Shown: one piece after another, positions 23,687 through 31,319 of the stretch | How positions within the stretch are numbered: the stretch's first letter is position 1 | Layout: every line of letters begins with the position of its first letter | Assembly (NCBI GenBank): GCA_964409645.1 | Contig: CAYPEK010000038.1 | Coordinates: 1 to 35,580 of the forward strand | DNA: 35,580 bases | Direction of reading: 5' to 3' | Source of the DNA: CAYPEK01 sp964409645 | Lineage (GTDB): Bacteria; UBP15; UBA6099 | Notes under the pieces: generated by a model | What the model saw: the letters and a program-made list of their open reading frames with translations, nothing else | What the model was told of the DNA's origin: nothing | The model's database searches: none | Position numbers and translations under genes: made by a program

Positions 23687-23885
23687 CAATATGCCACGCA
23701 AAAATGGAAATGAAGCTTATGATGAGAAACATAAACAAAAGCAATGCGATCAAAAGAAGACTATTCAAAGCAAAGCCTCACATTCTGGTAGAAAAAACGA
23801 ACAGACAAAAGTAATTGCAGTCCCCGAAAAACAAAAGAAGAAATCCTACAATAATGAGTTTTCCAATCCTGAATGGTGGAATTGA
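23675..23885 (+). CDS. Small very basic hypothetical protein overlapping the NifX-like gene
   Basis: From an ATG that overlaps the end of the NifX-like gene by 12 nt, the frame stays open for 70 codons. The product is very rich in Lys, Gln and Asn and ends NEFSNPEWWN. It fits the gap between the NifX-like and DUF5320 genes exactly and would be translated by coupling, since no ribosome site is visible. The composition is low-complexity and I know no family. It may be a short unstructured protein of the cluster or simply an open frame. Confidence 0.4.
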
Positions 23886-23912
23886 CTGAGGAAGAAAGGA
23901 GGTGAACGAAAA

Positions 23913-24209
23913 ATGCCGGGAAGAGACGGAACAGGACCTATAGGAAAAGGGCCAATGACAGGAGGAGGTTTCGGTAATTGCGGGATCGGTTTGAGGGAAA
24001 ACGACGTCCGTGGCATCGGCCGAGGAGGCTTTCCTTTTGGAGGAGGCCGCGGCCGCTGTTTTGGAGGCGGATCGAGAATGGGCAGACGCGGCGCTTTCAG
24101 CAGCCAAGAAACTCACAGCCTTGACGAGAAACATATTCTCGAAAAAAGAGCTGCTTCACTCGAAAACGAGCTGGCGGCGGTCCGTGAAAGGTTATCATCA
24201 TTTGAGTAA
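23913..24209 (+). CDS. DUF5320-family small protein
   Basis: A 98-residue protein beginning MPGRDGTGPIGKGPMTGGGFG, the hallmark opening of DUF5320 proteins. A Gly/Arg-rich middle with two Cys (GNCGIG, GRCFGG) and a C-terminal coiled-coil helix follow (KHILEKRAASLENELAAVRERL). These proteins commonly sit beside NifX/MTH1175-like and Mrp-type ATPase genes in anaerobes; their function is unknown. GGAGGTG stands 8 nt before the ATG, the best ribosome site of the cluster, so this protein may be made in larger amounts than its neighbours. A hairpin after the gene may shorten part of the transcript. Confidence 0.8.
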   Translation: MPGRDGTGPIGKGPMTGGGFGNCGIGLRENDVRGIGRGGFPFGGGRGRCFGGGSRMGRRGAFSSQETHSLDEKHILEKRAASLENELAAVRERLSSFE

Positions 24210-24234
24210 GTCAACAGTAATTTTAACGGCCTTT

Positions 24235-24267
24235 CGGGAGTGCGTACGGCTCCCGGGGTCCATTTTT
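24235..24267 (+). terminator. Hairpin with T-run inside the NifX/Mrp cluster (attenuator-like)
   Basis: CGGGAG (24235-24240) pairs with CTCCCG (24250-24255) and flanking bases extend the stem. ATTTTTAAA follows after 6 nt. It lies between the DUF5320 gene and the second NifX-like gene, in a 126-nt gap, and could reduce transcription of the downstream genes or protect the upstream message. Confidence 0.45.
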
Positions 24268-24335
24268 AAAGTCATGAAAAGCTATACGTCGCTGAATACA
24301 AACGCAATATTTGCTTGATGTCGATTGGAGAAAAT

Positions 24336-24698
24336 ATGAAAATAGCCGTATCATCATCAGGACAAACCCCTGACTCGCAGATTGATCCCCGCTTCGGAAG
24401 AGCCGCGGGCTTCATCATCTATGACACCGAAAGCAATAAATACGAATACAAAGACAATTCGGCCAATATCAACGCCATGCAGGGCGCTGGAATTCAAGGC
24501 GCGAAAAACATGTCTGATTATGGTGTAAGCGTCCTTATTACAGGTCATTGCGGTCCCAAGGCCTTTTCGGCGTTGAAGGCAGCCGGCATAAAAATATACT
24601 CCGGAGCAGCCGGTACTGTAGCTGAGTCGATCGAGAAATTTAACGCCGGCGCGCTCAATGAAGCTGATAGCTCAGATGTGGAAGGCCACTGGATGTAA
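24336..24698 (+). CDS. NifX/MTH1175-like protein, second copy
   Basis: A 120-residue single-domain member of the NifB-C/NifX/MTH1175 family: MKIAVSSSGQTPDSQIDPRF, then GRAAGFIIYD, ANINAMQGAGIQGAKNM, VLITGHCGPKAFSALKAAGIKIYSG and a C-terminal helix. It has one Cys in the GHCGPKA loop, typical of the family, and no extended tail, unlike the first copy. The start chosen has GGAG 5 nt upstream; an in-frame ATG 21 nt earlier lacks one. Its stop overlaps the next ATG (TAATG), coupling it to the first ferredoxin-ATPase. It probably holds or carries a metal-sulfur cluster as ORP does; this is family-based inference. Confidence 0.88.
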   Translation: MKIAVSSSGQTPDSQIDPRFGRAAGFIIYDTESNKYEYKDNSANINAMQGAGIQGAKNMSDYGVSVLITGHCGPKAFSALKAAGIKIYSGAAGTVAESIEKFNAGALNEADSSDVEGHWM

Positions 24699-25567
24699 TG
24701 CTCATAAACAACAAACGAATAGTTATTGCTGTTGCCAGTGGTAAAGGTGGCACCGGTAAAACAACTGTTGCGGTAAATATTGCACATTCTTTCAGCGATT
24801 CAGGTTTTCGCGTGCGTCTCATCGACTGCGATGTCGAAGCGCCTAACGCCCATATATTCACAAAACCTGAGATACTGGAATTTCGAAAAGTCTGCGTGCC
24901 TGTTCCTGTAGTTGATGAAAAAAAATGCAATGCTTGCGGACGGTGTGGCAAAGTATGTCGCTTCAGCGCAATCGTCACTCTAGGCGCGAAAGCAGTCACC
25001 TTCCCTTCCCTATGTCATGGGTGTGGAAGCTGCATGCTCTCGTGCCCCGAACAGGCAATCACCGAAAGCAGTCGCGAAATCGGAACTATCGAGATAGGAA
25101 TAGCTAATTTCGGTGAATTTGCCCACGGAATGTTGAAGATAGGCGAAGCAATGTCGCCACCTCTCATACGTTCAGTAAAAAAAATTGAATCATCCGCCGA
25201 CGTTACTATTATCGATTGTCCGCCCGGAACATCCTGCCCGGTTGTTCAGTCAGTGAAAGGAAGCGACTACGTCATTATGGTTACGGAGCCAACCCCGTTT
25301 GGTCTTCACGATCTCAGACTTGCGGTCGAAATGATAAGAGAGATAGGCATTCCTTTCGGCGTCGTTGTTAATCGGGTGGACATCAGCGACATTACGGCAC
25401 ACGATTTCTGCTCAGAAAATGGAATCCCTGTAATCGGGACTATTCCTGACGACAGACGAATAGCGGAGTCTTATTCGAGAGGGCTTGTCATTCACGACAT
25501 GTTGCCCGAATACGTTCCACGATTTGAGCAAGTAATGATGAATGTCGTCAATTATTTAAAGGATTAG
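24698..25567 (+). CDS. MinD/Mrp-like P-loop ATPase with inserted 2[4Fe-4S] ferredoxin domain, first copy
   Basis: A 289-residue ATPase. Its deviant Walker A is ASGKGGTGKTT (about 13-23), it has DCDVEAPN in the switch region and DCPPGTSCP as the later MinD-type motif. Between about residues 65 and 125 is a ferredoxin insert with two Cys clusters, CNACGRCGKVC and CHGCGSCMLSC, each with a later-placed Pro or Arg and room for a 4Fe-4S cluster. Paired ATPases of this kind occur in the Desulfovibrio ORP cluster and elsewhere in anaerobes beside NifX-like proteins, where they are thought to act in cluster assembly or cell-division positioning. It is coupled to the NifX-like gene by a 1-nt overlap. 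Confidence 0.88.
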   Translation: MLINNKRIVIAVASGKGGTGKTTVAVNIAHSFSDSGFRVRLIDCDVEAPNAHIFTKPEILEFRKVCVPVPVVDEKKCNACGRCGKVCRFSAIVTLGAKAVTFPSLCHGCGSCMLSCPEQAITESSREIGTIEIGIANFGEFAHGMLKIGEAMSPPLIRSVKKIESSADVTIIDCPPGTSCPVVQSVKGSDYVIMVTEPTPFGLHDLRLAVEMIREIGIPFGVVVNRVDISDITAHDFCSENGIPVIGTIPDDRRIAESYSRGLVIHDMLPEYVPRFEQVMMNVVNYLKD

Positions 25568-25623
25568 AAACTTAAGGGCAATACTTTTTAACATATCGTA
25601 AATGTAGGAAAAAGGCTGAACAA

Positions 25624-26484
25624 ATGTTGAAGGAACTCGTAGTAGTCAGCGGCAAAGGAGGCACTGGTAAGACAAGCATTGCCGCGTCATTCGCAGCTCT
25701 CGCATCCGATAAGATAATCGTTGATTGTGATGTCGATGCCGCGGATATGCATATAGTGCTCAAACCCGAAATCCAACAAAAAGAATCTTTCACCGGAGGA
25801 GCGGTCGCGGAAATCGATATGGACAGGTGCAATAAGTGTGGAGCCTGTAGATATTTGTGTAGATTCGACGCGATAGGCATCAATTACGATATCGACTTTT
25901 TTTCGTGTGAAGGGTGCGCGGTTTGTTATCACAACTGCCCTCGCGGAGCAGTGACGATGAAAACCAAGACTGCCGGAGAATGGTTCGTTTCAAACACACG
26001 CCACGGTATTCTCGTTCACGCGAGTCTTGTTCCGGGCGAGGAAAATTCCGGAAAACTGGTCTCGCTGATCCGGACGAAAGCAAAAAGTCTCGCTGAGGAA
26101 CGCAACATTGAATTGATTATTATTGACGGTTCTCCGGGAATCGGCTGCCCGGTAATAGCATCCGTCACAGGAGCAACGCTTGTCCTTGTGGTAACTGAGC
26201 CTACCCTTTCTGGGCTACATGATCTCAAACGCATCTTGTCTCTCACAGAACATTTCCACATTCCATCCGTCGTTTGTATAAATAAGTACGATATCAATCT
26301 TGATATGGCTGAATCCATCCAAAAATATTGTGAAAGTAAAAGAATTCCGGTATTGGGATTGATACCTTACGATTCTATTGTCACTAAAGCACAAGTGGCA
26401 GGATCAAGCGTTGTCGAATACTCCAACGGACACACATCGCTTGAAATACAGAAATTATGGAGAGAGATTTACTACCGTATGTAA
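25624..26484 (+). CDS. MinD/Mrp-like P-loop ATPase with inserted 2[4Fe-4S] ferredoxin domain, second copy
   Basis: A 286-residue paralogue of the preceding protein. Walker A is VSGKGGTGKTS (about 8-18), then DCDVDAADMH, ferredoxin insert CNKCGACRYLC and CEGCAVCYHNC (about 75-110), and IDGSPGIGCP. The two ATPases differ enough to be ancient paralogues and probably work as a heterodimer, as their neighbouring genes suggest. An AAGG-type ribosome site precedes the ATG, 56 nt after the first copy's stop. As in its partner, the ferredoxin clusters could sense redox state or pass electrons during metal-sulfur cluster handling; the role is inferred. Confidence 0.88.
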   Translation: MLKELVVVSGKGGTGKTSIAASFAALASDKIIVDCDVDAADMHIVLKPEIQQKESFTGGAVAEIDMDRCNKCGACRYLCRFDAIGINYDIDFFSCEGCAVCYHNCPRGAVTMKTKTAGEWFVSNTRHGILVHASLVPGEENSGKLVSLIRTKAKSLAEERNIELIIIDGSPGIGCPVIASVTGATLVLVVTEPTLSGLHDLKRILSLTEHFHIPSVVCINKYDINLDMAESIQKYCESKRIPVLGLIPYDSIVTKAQVAGSSVVEYSNGHTSLEIQKLWREIYYRM

Positions 26485-26562
26485 CTTGACGATAAATATT
26501 GCGAGAGAGTATGCGTAAAGGGTAGATTATAATGTTGTCGATTTTCAACACGGAGAATTGAA

Positions 26563-26808
26563 ATGCCGATCTACGAGTATGAATGTGTCTCATGCGGCCA
26601 CAAATACGATCACAGATTTGAAAGCAGCAAAAACAGGGACAACGCGCCTCCTTGCCCGGAATGCGGTGCGTTTGGAGCAACAAGACGGTTCTCATCATTT
26701 TCCGTCGGTCGCATACCTTCATTCAACGGAGGAAAAACCTGTTGCGGCGCAGGCGAACCGAACGCAGAGGGATGCGGCGCGCCCGGATCATGCTGCGGGA
26801 AAGGTTAA
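26563..26808 (+). CDS. FmdB-family zinc-ribbon protein
   Basis: An 81-residue protein that opens MPIYEYECVSCGHKYD and has a second knuckle CPECG, the two CxxC pairs of the FmdB regulatory zinc-ribbon family. The C-terminus adds further cysteines (KTCCGAGEP, GCGAPGSCCGKG), a Cys-rich end often seen in the family. The name comes from a suspected regulator of formamidase, but most members have no known role. CGGAG lies 6 nt before ATG. The next gene starts 4 nt after its stop, so the two are coupled. It may bind zinc or an iron-sulfur precursor in this cluster. Confidence 0.85.
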   Translation: MPIYEYECVSCGHKYDHRFESSKNRDNAPPCPECGAFGATRRFSSFSVGRIPSFNGGKTCCGAGEPNAEGCGAPGSCCGKG

Positions 26809-26812
26809 TGAA

Positions 26813-27268
26813 ATGGAAAAAACAAATGCGTCTTGCGAGAAAAACACTGAATCATTTCAAACTTGGATTCGCGGGCAGCTCCCAGATGAAAATGGAACCG
26901 CGGCCGTTGTGGAAAACGAAACGTTCAACATTGGAAACATGAAGAACGCCGACGGCTATGGTAAGATATGCGGGATTTGCGGCGACACAATGGAAATCTG
27001 GCTAAAAATTAATGACGGAATAATCGTAGATGCAAGTTTTTTGACCGACGGCTGCTTTTCGTCTCAAGTCTGCGGAAGCGCCGCAACTTTTCTTGCCAAA
27101 GGAGAAATGCTCATAGACGCACTTCGCATATCTCCCGCGAGTATCATGGATTTAATGCGCGGATTGCAGGGAGTGGAATTGCATTGTTCCATTCTCGCAA
27201 CGAGCACTCTTTACAGGGCAATCGCAGACTTTCTTCTTAAAGACGAAGATAAAATATTAGAAAATTGA
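26813..27268 (+). CDS. NifU N-terminal/IscU-like Fe-S scaffold protein
   Basis: A 151-residue protein with the IscU/NifU-N core from about residue 45: YGKICGICGDTMEIWLKIND, then ASFLTDGCFSSQVCGSAATFL and a later GVELHCSILATS. The three scaffold cysteines have counterparts in CGDTM, DGC and LHC, with two extra cysteines (KIC and QVC). IscU-like proteins assemble Fe-S clusters for transfer to other proteins. The first 40 residues are an acidic, unrecognised extension. The start is the ATG 4 nt after the fmdB-like stop. With no IscS gene nearby, sulfur could come from another source such as the exported rhodanese system, but compartment differences make a direct link speculative. Confidence 0.8.
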   Translation: MEKTNASCEKNTESFQTWIRGQLPDENGTAAVVENETFNIGNMKNADGYGKICGICGDTMEIWLKINDGIIVDASFLTDGCFSSQVCGSAATFLAKGEMLIDALRISPASIMDLMRGLQGVELHCSILATSTLYRAIADFLLKDEDKILEN

Positions 27269-27290
27269 CATTTTACAGAGAGGTCACAAT

Positions 27291-28193
27291 ATGACTGATG
27301 AACATGGATGTACTCATGGCGGCACTGGATCGAGCGGTTGTAACTCACACGGTGGAAATCTCGATGAGTTCTTGGACAACCAGCTTCTGAACGAACGCAT
27401 GTCAAAAATTCGCAACAAAATTCTCGTGATGAGCGGCAAAGGCGGAGTCGGAAAAAGTACGGTATCAGTAAACGTGGCCGTAAATCTCGCCTCTCGCGGT
27501 TTGCGCGTTGGCCTTATGGATGTGGATATCCACGGCCCGAGCATTCCCGGGCTTCTCAACCTGTCCGATTCTAGGCCCGAATCCGGTTCGAATGGATTGA
27601 AGCCGATTGTTTACAAGGCAGGCTCCGGTGAAGTGAGAGTTATGTCGATTGGACTCCTTTTAGGCAGCAGAGACGCCGCGGTTATTTGGCGAGGACCATT
27701 AAAAATGGGAGCAATAAAACAATTCTTGAAAGATGTTGAATGGGGCGAACTTGATTATCTTATCATCGATTCCCCTCCCGGAACCGGCGACGAGCCTCTT
27801 TCCGTATGCCAGTTGATTGAAGGCCTCACTGGAGCACTCATAGTAACAACCCCTCAAAAAATCGCTATCGACGACGTTCGCAAATCAATTACTTTCTGCT
27901 ATCAACTAAAAACTAAAGTGCTCGGAGTAATTGAAAACATGAGCGGATTCGTTTGCCCTAAATGTGGAGAAATAACAGATATTTTCATGAGCGGCGGCGG
28001 TGAGCAAATGGCTCGTGAAATGGGAGTACCATTCTTGGGAAAGATTCCTATCGACCCCATGGTGGTTCGAGCAGGCGATGAAGGAAATCCCATTGTCGTT
28101 CATTCACCGGAATCAAAAGTCTCAAAAGCCTACTCGTCGATTGTCGAGCCGCTTATGATTTTCACGGATCACAAACATGAGACCGAGACTTAA
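27291..28193 (+). CDS. Mrp/NBP35/ApbC-family Fe-S cluster carrier ATPase
   Basis: A 300-residue ATPase with a Cys/His/Gly-rich N-terminus (HGCTHGGTGSSGCNSHGG). Walker A is MSGKGGVGKST (about 46-56), followed by DVDIHGPSIPGLL, VIWRGPLKMGAIKQFL, DYLIIDSPPGTGDEPLS and the bridging cluster motif FVCPKCG near residue 224. These are all standard Mrp/ApbC elements. Such proteins bind a 4Fe-4S cluster across a dimer through the CPxC motif and pass it to target enzymes. AGAGG lies 7 nt before ATG. It is the last gene of the NifX cluster; its stop falls inside a 16-bp AT palindrome. In Desulfovibrio, an Mrp gene likewise accompanies the ORP genes. Confidence 0.92.
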   Translation: MTDEHGCTHGGTGSSGCNSHGGNLDEFLDNQLLNERMSKIRNKILVMSGKGGVGKSTVSVNVAVNLASRGLRVGLMDVDIHGPSIPGLLNLSDSRPESGSNGLKPIVYKAGSGEVRVMSIGLLLGSRDAAVIWRGPLKMGAIKQFLKDVEWGELDYLIIDSPPGTGDEPLSVCQLIEGLTGALIVTTPQKIAIDDVRKSITFCYQLKTKVLGVIENMSGFVCPKCGEITDIFMSGGGEQMAREMGVPFLGKIPIDPMVVRAGDEGNPIVVHSPESKVSKAYSSIVEPLMIFTDHKHETET

Positions 28194-28203
28194 TTAATTA
28201 AGT
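28188..28203. repeat. 16-bp perfect palindrome at the end of the NifX/Mrp cluster
   Basis: ACTTAATTAATTAAGT spans the mrp-like stop codon. It could be a weak hairpin or a protein-binding site near the promoter region of the following arsR gene; its AT-only core makes chance likely. Confidence 0.25.
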
Positions 28204-28340
28204 ATTTATCGATTAACATCAATAATGGAATATTCATTGGACTCGTGTCAGATTAACCGTCTGTAAAATGAGTTTGTTCAATTCATTTATATATCCTCAA
28301 CAAAATAATTTTTCTCGATGTTGGAACATTTTCCGGCGTA

Positions 28341-28374
28341 TCGATATTTTGATATTAGGATATGCAAATATCGA
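28341..28374. promoter_or_regulatory. Operator-like palindrome before the second arsR
   Basis: Two 15-bp arms (28341-28355 and 28360-28374) pair with only two mismatches around the spacer TAGG; the outer parts TCGATATTT and AAATATCGA are perfect. It ends about 15 nt before the GTG start of the ArsR gene. A possible promoter, TTGGAA (28321) with TATTTT (28345-28350, spacer 18), would be covered by it. This fits autorepression by the ArsR protein. Confidence 0.6.
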
Positions 28375-28389
28375 AATGTGGTGAAAACC

Positions 28390-28695
28390 GTGGAAATCTA
28401 TGAAATGGGAAAAAAGGAACTCGACGGACTTGCAGCGATTCTGCGAATCATTGCACATCCGGACAGACTGCGCATATTGTGCTTCCTTAAAAACGGTCGC
28501 AAGAATGTAACCGAGCTCGAAGAGCTTCTCGGCGACAATCAATCTTTTGTTTCTCAGCAACTCAGACTCTTGAGGCTGAACGAACTCGTCGTGTCCGAAA
28601 AAGAAAACGGTTTCGTGTATTACGATATAGTCCCCGAGAAGAAGAAGCATATCGAAAATATTCTCAAGGACGTTTGCGGCATGTGCCGTGTTTGA
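28390..28695 (+). CDS. ArsR-family regulator with BigR/SqrR-like cysteines (second copy)
   Basis: A 101-residue winged-helix repressor. Its HPDRLRILCFLKNG segment places Cys31 exactly where the persulfide sensors BigR and SqrR have their first Cys (HPVRLMLVC in BigR). Two more cysteines, C96 and C99 in DVCGMC, fall near their second Cys, 65-68 residues later against about 66 in those sensors. The recognition helix is QSFVSQQLRLLRLN and the wing KENGFVYYDI. A GTG start is chosen because GGTGA lies 6 nt upstream and it aligns with the first ArsR; the frame is open further upstream but through the operator. It heads the TolC-MFP-RND operon with a 59-nt gap. Sulfane-sulfur sensing is inferred from Cys positions only. 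Confidence 0.88.
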   Translation: MEIYEMGKKELDGLAAILRIIAHPDRLRILCFLKNGRKNVTELEELLGDNQSFVSQQLRLLRLNELVVSEKENGFVYYDIVPEKKKHIENILKDVCGMCRV

Positions 28696-28754
28696 TGGTA
28701 TCATGATGAAAGAACCAACATACTTTTGAATATAACAATCAAACGGAGGGTTTT

Positions 28755-30086
28755 ATGAATAAAAATCGCTTTTATCTGTTTCCTCTCATAATCCTAATTT
28801 CATTCTTTAATTTCACGAAAAGCGAGGCTGCGGAAATCCTCACGCTCGATCAATGCTTGGATGAAGCTTATGTAAACAATCCGGCGCTTAAAGCATATCA
28901 AAGCAAGAAAGACGGCGCTTTCGCCGATTTGATGACTGCCAGAACGGGCCTCAAACCGAGGTTCACTATAAGCGAAACCGTGACTTCAACCGACAACCCG
29001 ACCTACTCTTTTATGTCCACTCTGAACCAAAGAGCTTTTAGTCCGGCTATGATGTCGAGCATTAACGATCCATCGGTCACAACTAATTACAACACGAAAT
29101 TAGGTTTTGCTTATGCAATCTATACCGGAGGTTACGTTCAGTCAGGCATCCATGCGGCCGGCAAAGCAAACGACGCAACCGGTTACGAGTACACCCGTGC
29201 GAAACAACAAGTCAAATACGGTGTAAAGACCGCTTATCTCAGTGTAGTAATTGCTCTGAAGAAAATAGACGTTACGGTGAAAGCTCTCGAAACCGCGAAA
29301 GCCCACGCTAAGATGGCGGAAGATATGTTCAAGAACGGACTGATAGTCGAGTCCGATAAACTCAGCGCCGGAGTTCGTGTCGCGGAAATTGAGCAGATGA
29401 AACTTCAGGCGGAGAATGACCTCAACTTGGCGAAGGCCGCGCTTCTTATGGCAATCGGCAGCGATCAGGGACGCGAATACGACATCGATCCCTCCGCTCT
29501 CGAAAAAGTCGATTTTAACGGTGAAATGGACAATTTCATTGCAGACGCATGGAAAAACAGACCCGAACTGAAGGCATTGGACAGCGCACATTCCGCAAGG
29601 AGCAGCGCGGCGGATATGGCTCGTTCGGCGAGCAAACCCCACGTCTATTTGATGGGCAATTACGATCTCGATAATTCGTCGCTGATAAACAACGACGGCA
29701 ATAGTTGGTTCATGGGAGTTTCGTTGAGCATGAGCATAGGAGACGGCGGCGAATCGAAGTTCAGAGCGCGAAAAGAACGCGCGGGCGCCGATGAACTCAA
29801 ATGGAGGAAAGAGCAGCTTAAACAAGGAATCGAATTGGAAGTGCGTCAGGCTTATATGAACGTGCAGACCGCGGTTAAAGGTATGGATGTAATGAGTAAA
29901 GCCGCGGATCAAGCCGACGCATCTCTTAAAATTGTCGAAAACAGATATTCGAACGGTCTCTCCACGAATGTAGAAGTCCTCGCGGCCGAGACTGCAAGAA
30001 CTCAGGCGCAGACCGCCTATCTCGGCGCGCTCTACCAATATCTGGTCGGCATAGAAACTCTTAAACTTGCCTCTGGCATCGAGTAA
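28755..30086 (+). CDS. TolC-family outer-membrane efflux protein
   Basis: A 443-residue exported protein with a signal peptide (residues 4-25, cleavage near SEA-AEI) and two TolC repeats: LTLDQCLDEAYVNNPALKAYQSK at the start, coiled-coil helices around 150-230 and 330-420, with the repeat-like NGLIVESDKLSAGVRVAE and NGLSTNVEVLAAETART. Such proteins form trimers spanning the outer membrane and periplasm, completing an RND efflux pump. GGAGG lies 5 nt before ATG. It precedes the membrane-fusion and RND genes with short gaps, in the usual single operon. Confidence 0.9.
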   Translation: MNKNRFYLFPLIILISFFNFTKSEAAEILTLDQCLDEAYVNNPALKAYQSKKDGAFADLMTARTGLKPRFTISETVTSTDNPTYSFMSTLNQRAFSPAMMSSINDPSVTTNYNTKLGFAYAIYTGGYVQSGIHAAGKANDATGYEYTRAKQQVKYGVKTAYLSVVIALKKIDVTVKALETAKAHAKMAEDMFKNGLIVESDKLSAGVRVAEIEQMKLQAENDLNLAKAALLMAIGSDQGREYDIDPSALEKVDFNGEMDNFIADAWKNRPELKALDSAHSARSSAADMARSASKPHVYLMGNYDLDNSSLINNDGNSWFMGVSLSMSIGDGGESKFRARKERAGADELKWRKEQLKQGIELEVRQAYMNVQTAVKGMDVMSKAADQADASLKIVENRYSNGLSTNVEVLAAETARTQAQTAYLGALYQYLVGIETLKLASGIE

Positions 30087-30107
30087 AAAATCACTGTGAG
30101 GTGTTAT

Positions 30108-31319
30108 ATGAAAAACAAATTGTCGATCTGGATTCTCATGTTTCTGATAGCGCTTGGAGCCGCTTCGTGCAAACATAACGAGAAGAAACTCGAAAAATAC
30201 ACCGGCGGCGAACACCCGGCGATTGAAGTCGGTACTATATCGGTCGCGCCGGAAAAAATGTCGGACGTGTATCAGGCCGTCGGCACCGTTCAATCCGGCA
30301 AGCGAAGCGTCCTGTCCGCAAAAGTCATGGGAAATGTTTTAGCCGTTTATGCGAATGAAGGAGACATAGTAACATCCGGACGTCTGCTTGCGAAGATCGA
30401 TTCACGCGATATAGAGACGCAGGTGAGGCAGGCGCAATCCGGTATTCAGGAGGCGCAGAGGGCGCTTCAGGAAGTGGACGAAGGAATAGCCGCGGCGGAA
30501 TCGGGCGTGGCCGCCGCTCAGGCAAACAGCGATCTTGCGGGAAAAACTTTCGCCCGTTATGAGAAGCTGAAACAGGACAACTCCGTTTCGGATCAGGAAT
30601 TCGATCAGATAGCGGCTCAGAAAAGGATGGCTGACGCCGACGTTCATCGCGCCGAGCGTTCTGTCGAAGCGATGAAAGCAAAGCGCAGACAGGTCGAATC
30701 AAAAATTGAGCAAGCGAAACAGGGCCTTCAGCAGGCGGAGATTATGCGAAGTTTCGCTTCTGTGAACGCGCCGTTCAACGGAATTATCGTTCAGAAGTCC
30801 ACCGAGCCCGGACAACTTGCGGCGCCGGGCGCGCCACTCTTCACAATTGAAGACAACAGTGATTACAGACTCGAAGCTCAGGTCGAAGAGAACTTTCTAA
30901 AGTATTTGAATATAGGCCAGAATGTGCCCGTCACGATCGAATCGCTGCAAGATAGTGATATTAACGGAGTCGTCAGGGAAATAGTTCCGGCCGTGGACCC
31001 CTCAAGCAGATCGTTCACAGTGAAAATCAAACTCCCCGTCGTGCCGAATATGAGATCGGGACTATACGGCAAAGCAAATTTCAAACGCGGCGAAATAAAT
31101 GTGCTCAGCGTTCCGAAAAGCGCCTTGGTTGTGCGGGGACAGATCACCGGAGTTTTCGTAGTTCTGAACGGAACAGCTCAGTTGCGTCTTGTCAAAACCG
31201 GAAGAGAACTGACAGGCGGAAGAGTCGAAGTTCTTTCCGGCCTCAACGCAGGCGACATAGTCGCGATAAATAACACGGACCGTCTGACCGACGGTGGGAA
31301 AGTGGTGGTGTCGCAATGA
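30108..31319 (+). CDS. RND efflux membrane-fusion lipoprotein
   Basis: A 403-residue periplasmic adaptor. The N-terminus has a lipoprotein signal with lipobox GAASC, so it is probably lipid-anchored. A biotinyl-lipoyl half (VLSAKVMGNVLAVYANEGDIVTSG) and a long coiled-coil hairpin rich in Ala and Gln (about 110-220) follow. The second lipoyl half (SVNAPFNGIIVQKSTEPGQL) and the beta-barrel/membrane-proximal domains (YRLEAQVEENFLKYLNIGQ) come last. It links the RND pump to TolC. ATG 30108 is preferred over GTG 30096 because GAGGTG precedes it. Its stop overlaps the RND gene's ATG (ATGA), showing tight coupling. Confidence 0.9.
   Translation: MKNKLSIWILMFLIALGAASCKHNEKKLEKYTGGEHPAIEVGTISVAPEKMSDVYQAVGTVQSGKRSVLSAKVMGNVLAVYANEGDIVTSGRLLAKIDSRDIETQVRQAQSGIQEAQRALQEVDEGIAAAESGVAAAQANSDLAGKTFARYEKLKQDNSVSDQEFDQIAAQKRMADADVHRAERSVEAMKAKRRQVESKIEQAKQGLQQAEIMRSFASVNAPFNGIIVQKSTEPGQLAAPGAPLFTIEDNSDYRLEAQVEENFLKYLNIGQNVPVTIESLQDSDINGVVREIVPAVDPSSRSFTVKIKLPVVPNMRSGLYGKANFKRGEINVLSVPKSALVVRGQITGVFVVLNGTAQLRLVKTGRELTGGRVEVLSGLNAGDIVAINNTDRLTDGGKVVVSQ

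Noticed and set aside
23264..28193. Nitrogenase cofactor genes
   Set aside because: NifX- and NifU-like domains are present, but no nifHDK, nifE/N or nifB was seen; the ATPase pair and activator fit an ORP-type cluster better.
29142..30293. 383-codon minus-strand ORF across tolC and the membrane-fusion gene
   Set aside because: The plus strand encodes unmistakable TolC and MFP proteins; the antisense frame has unusual Phe/His/Arg-rich composition and no ribosome site of note.
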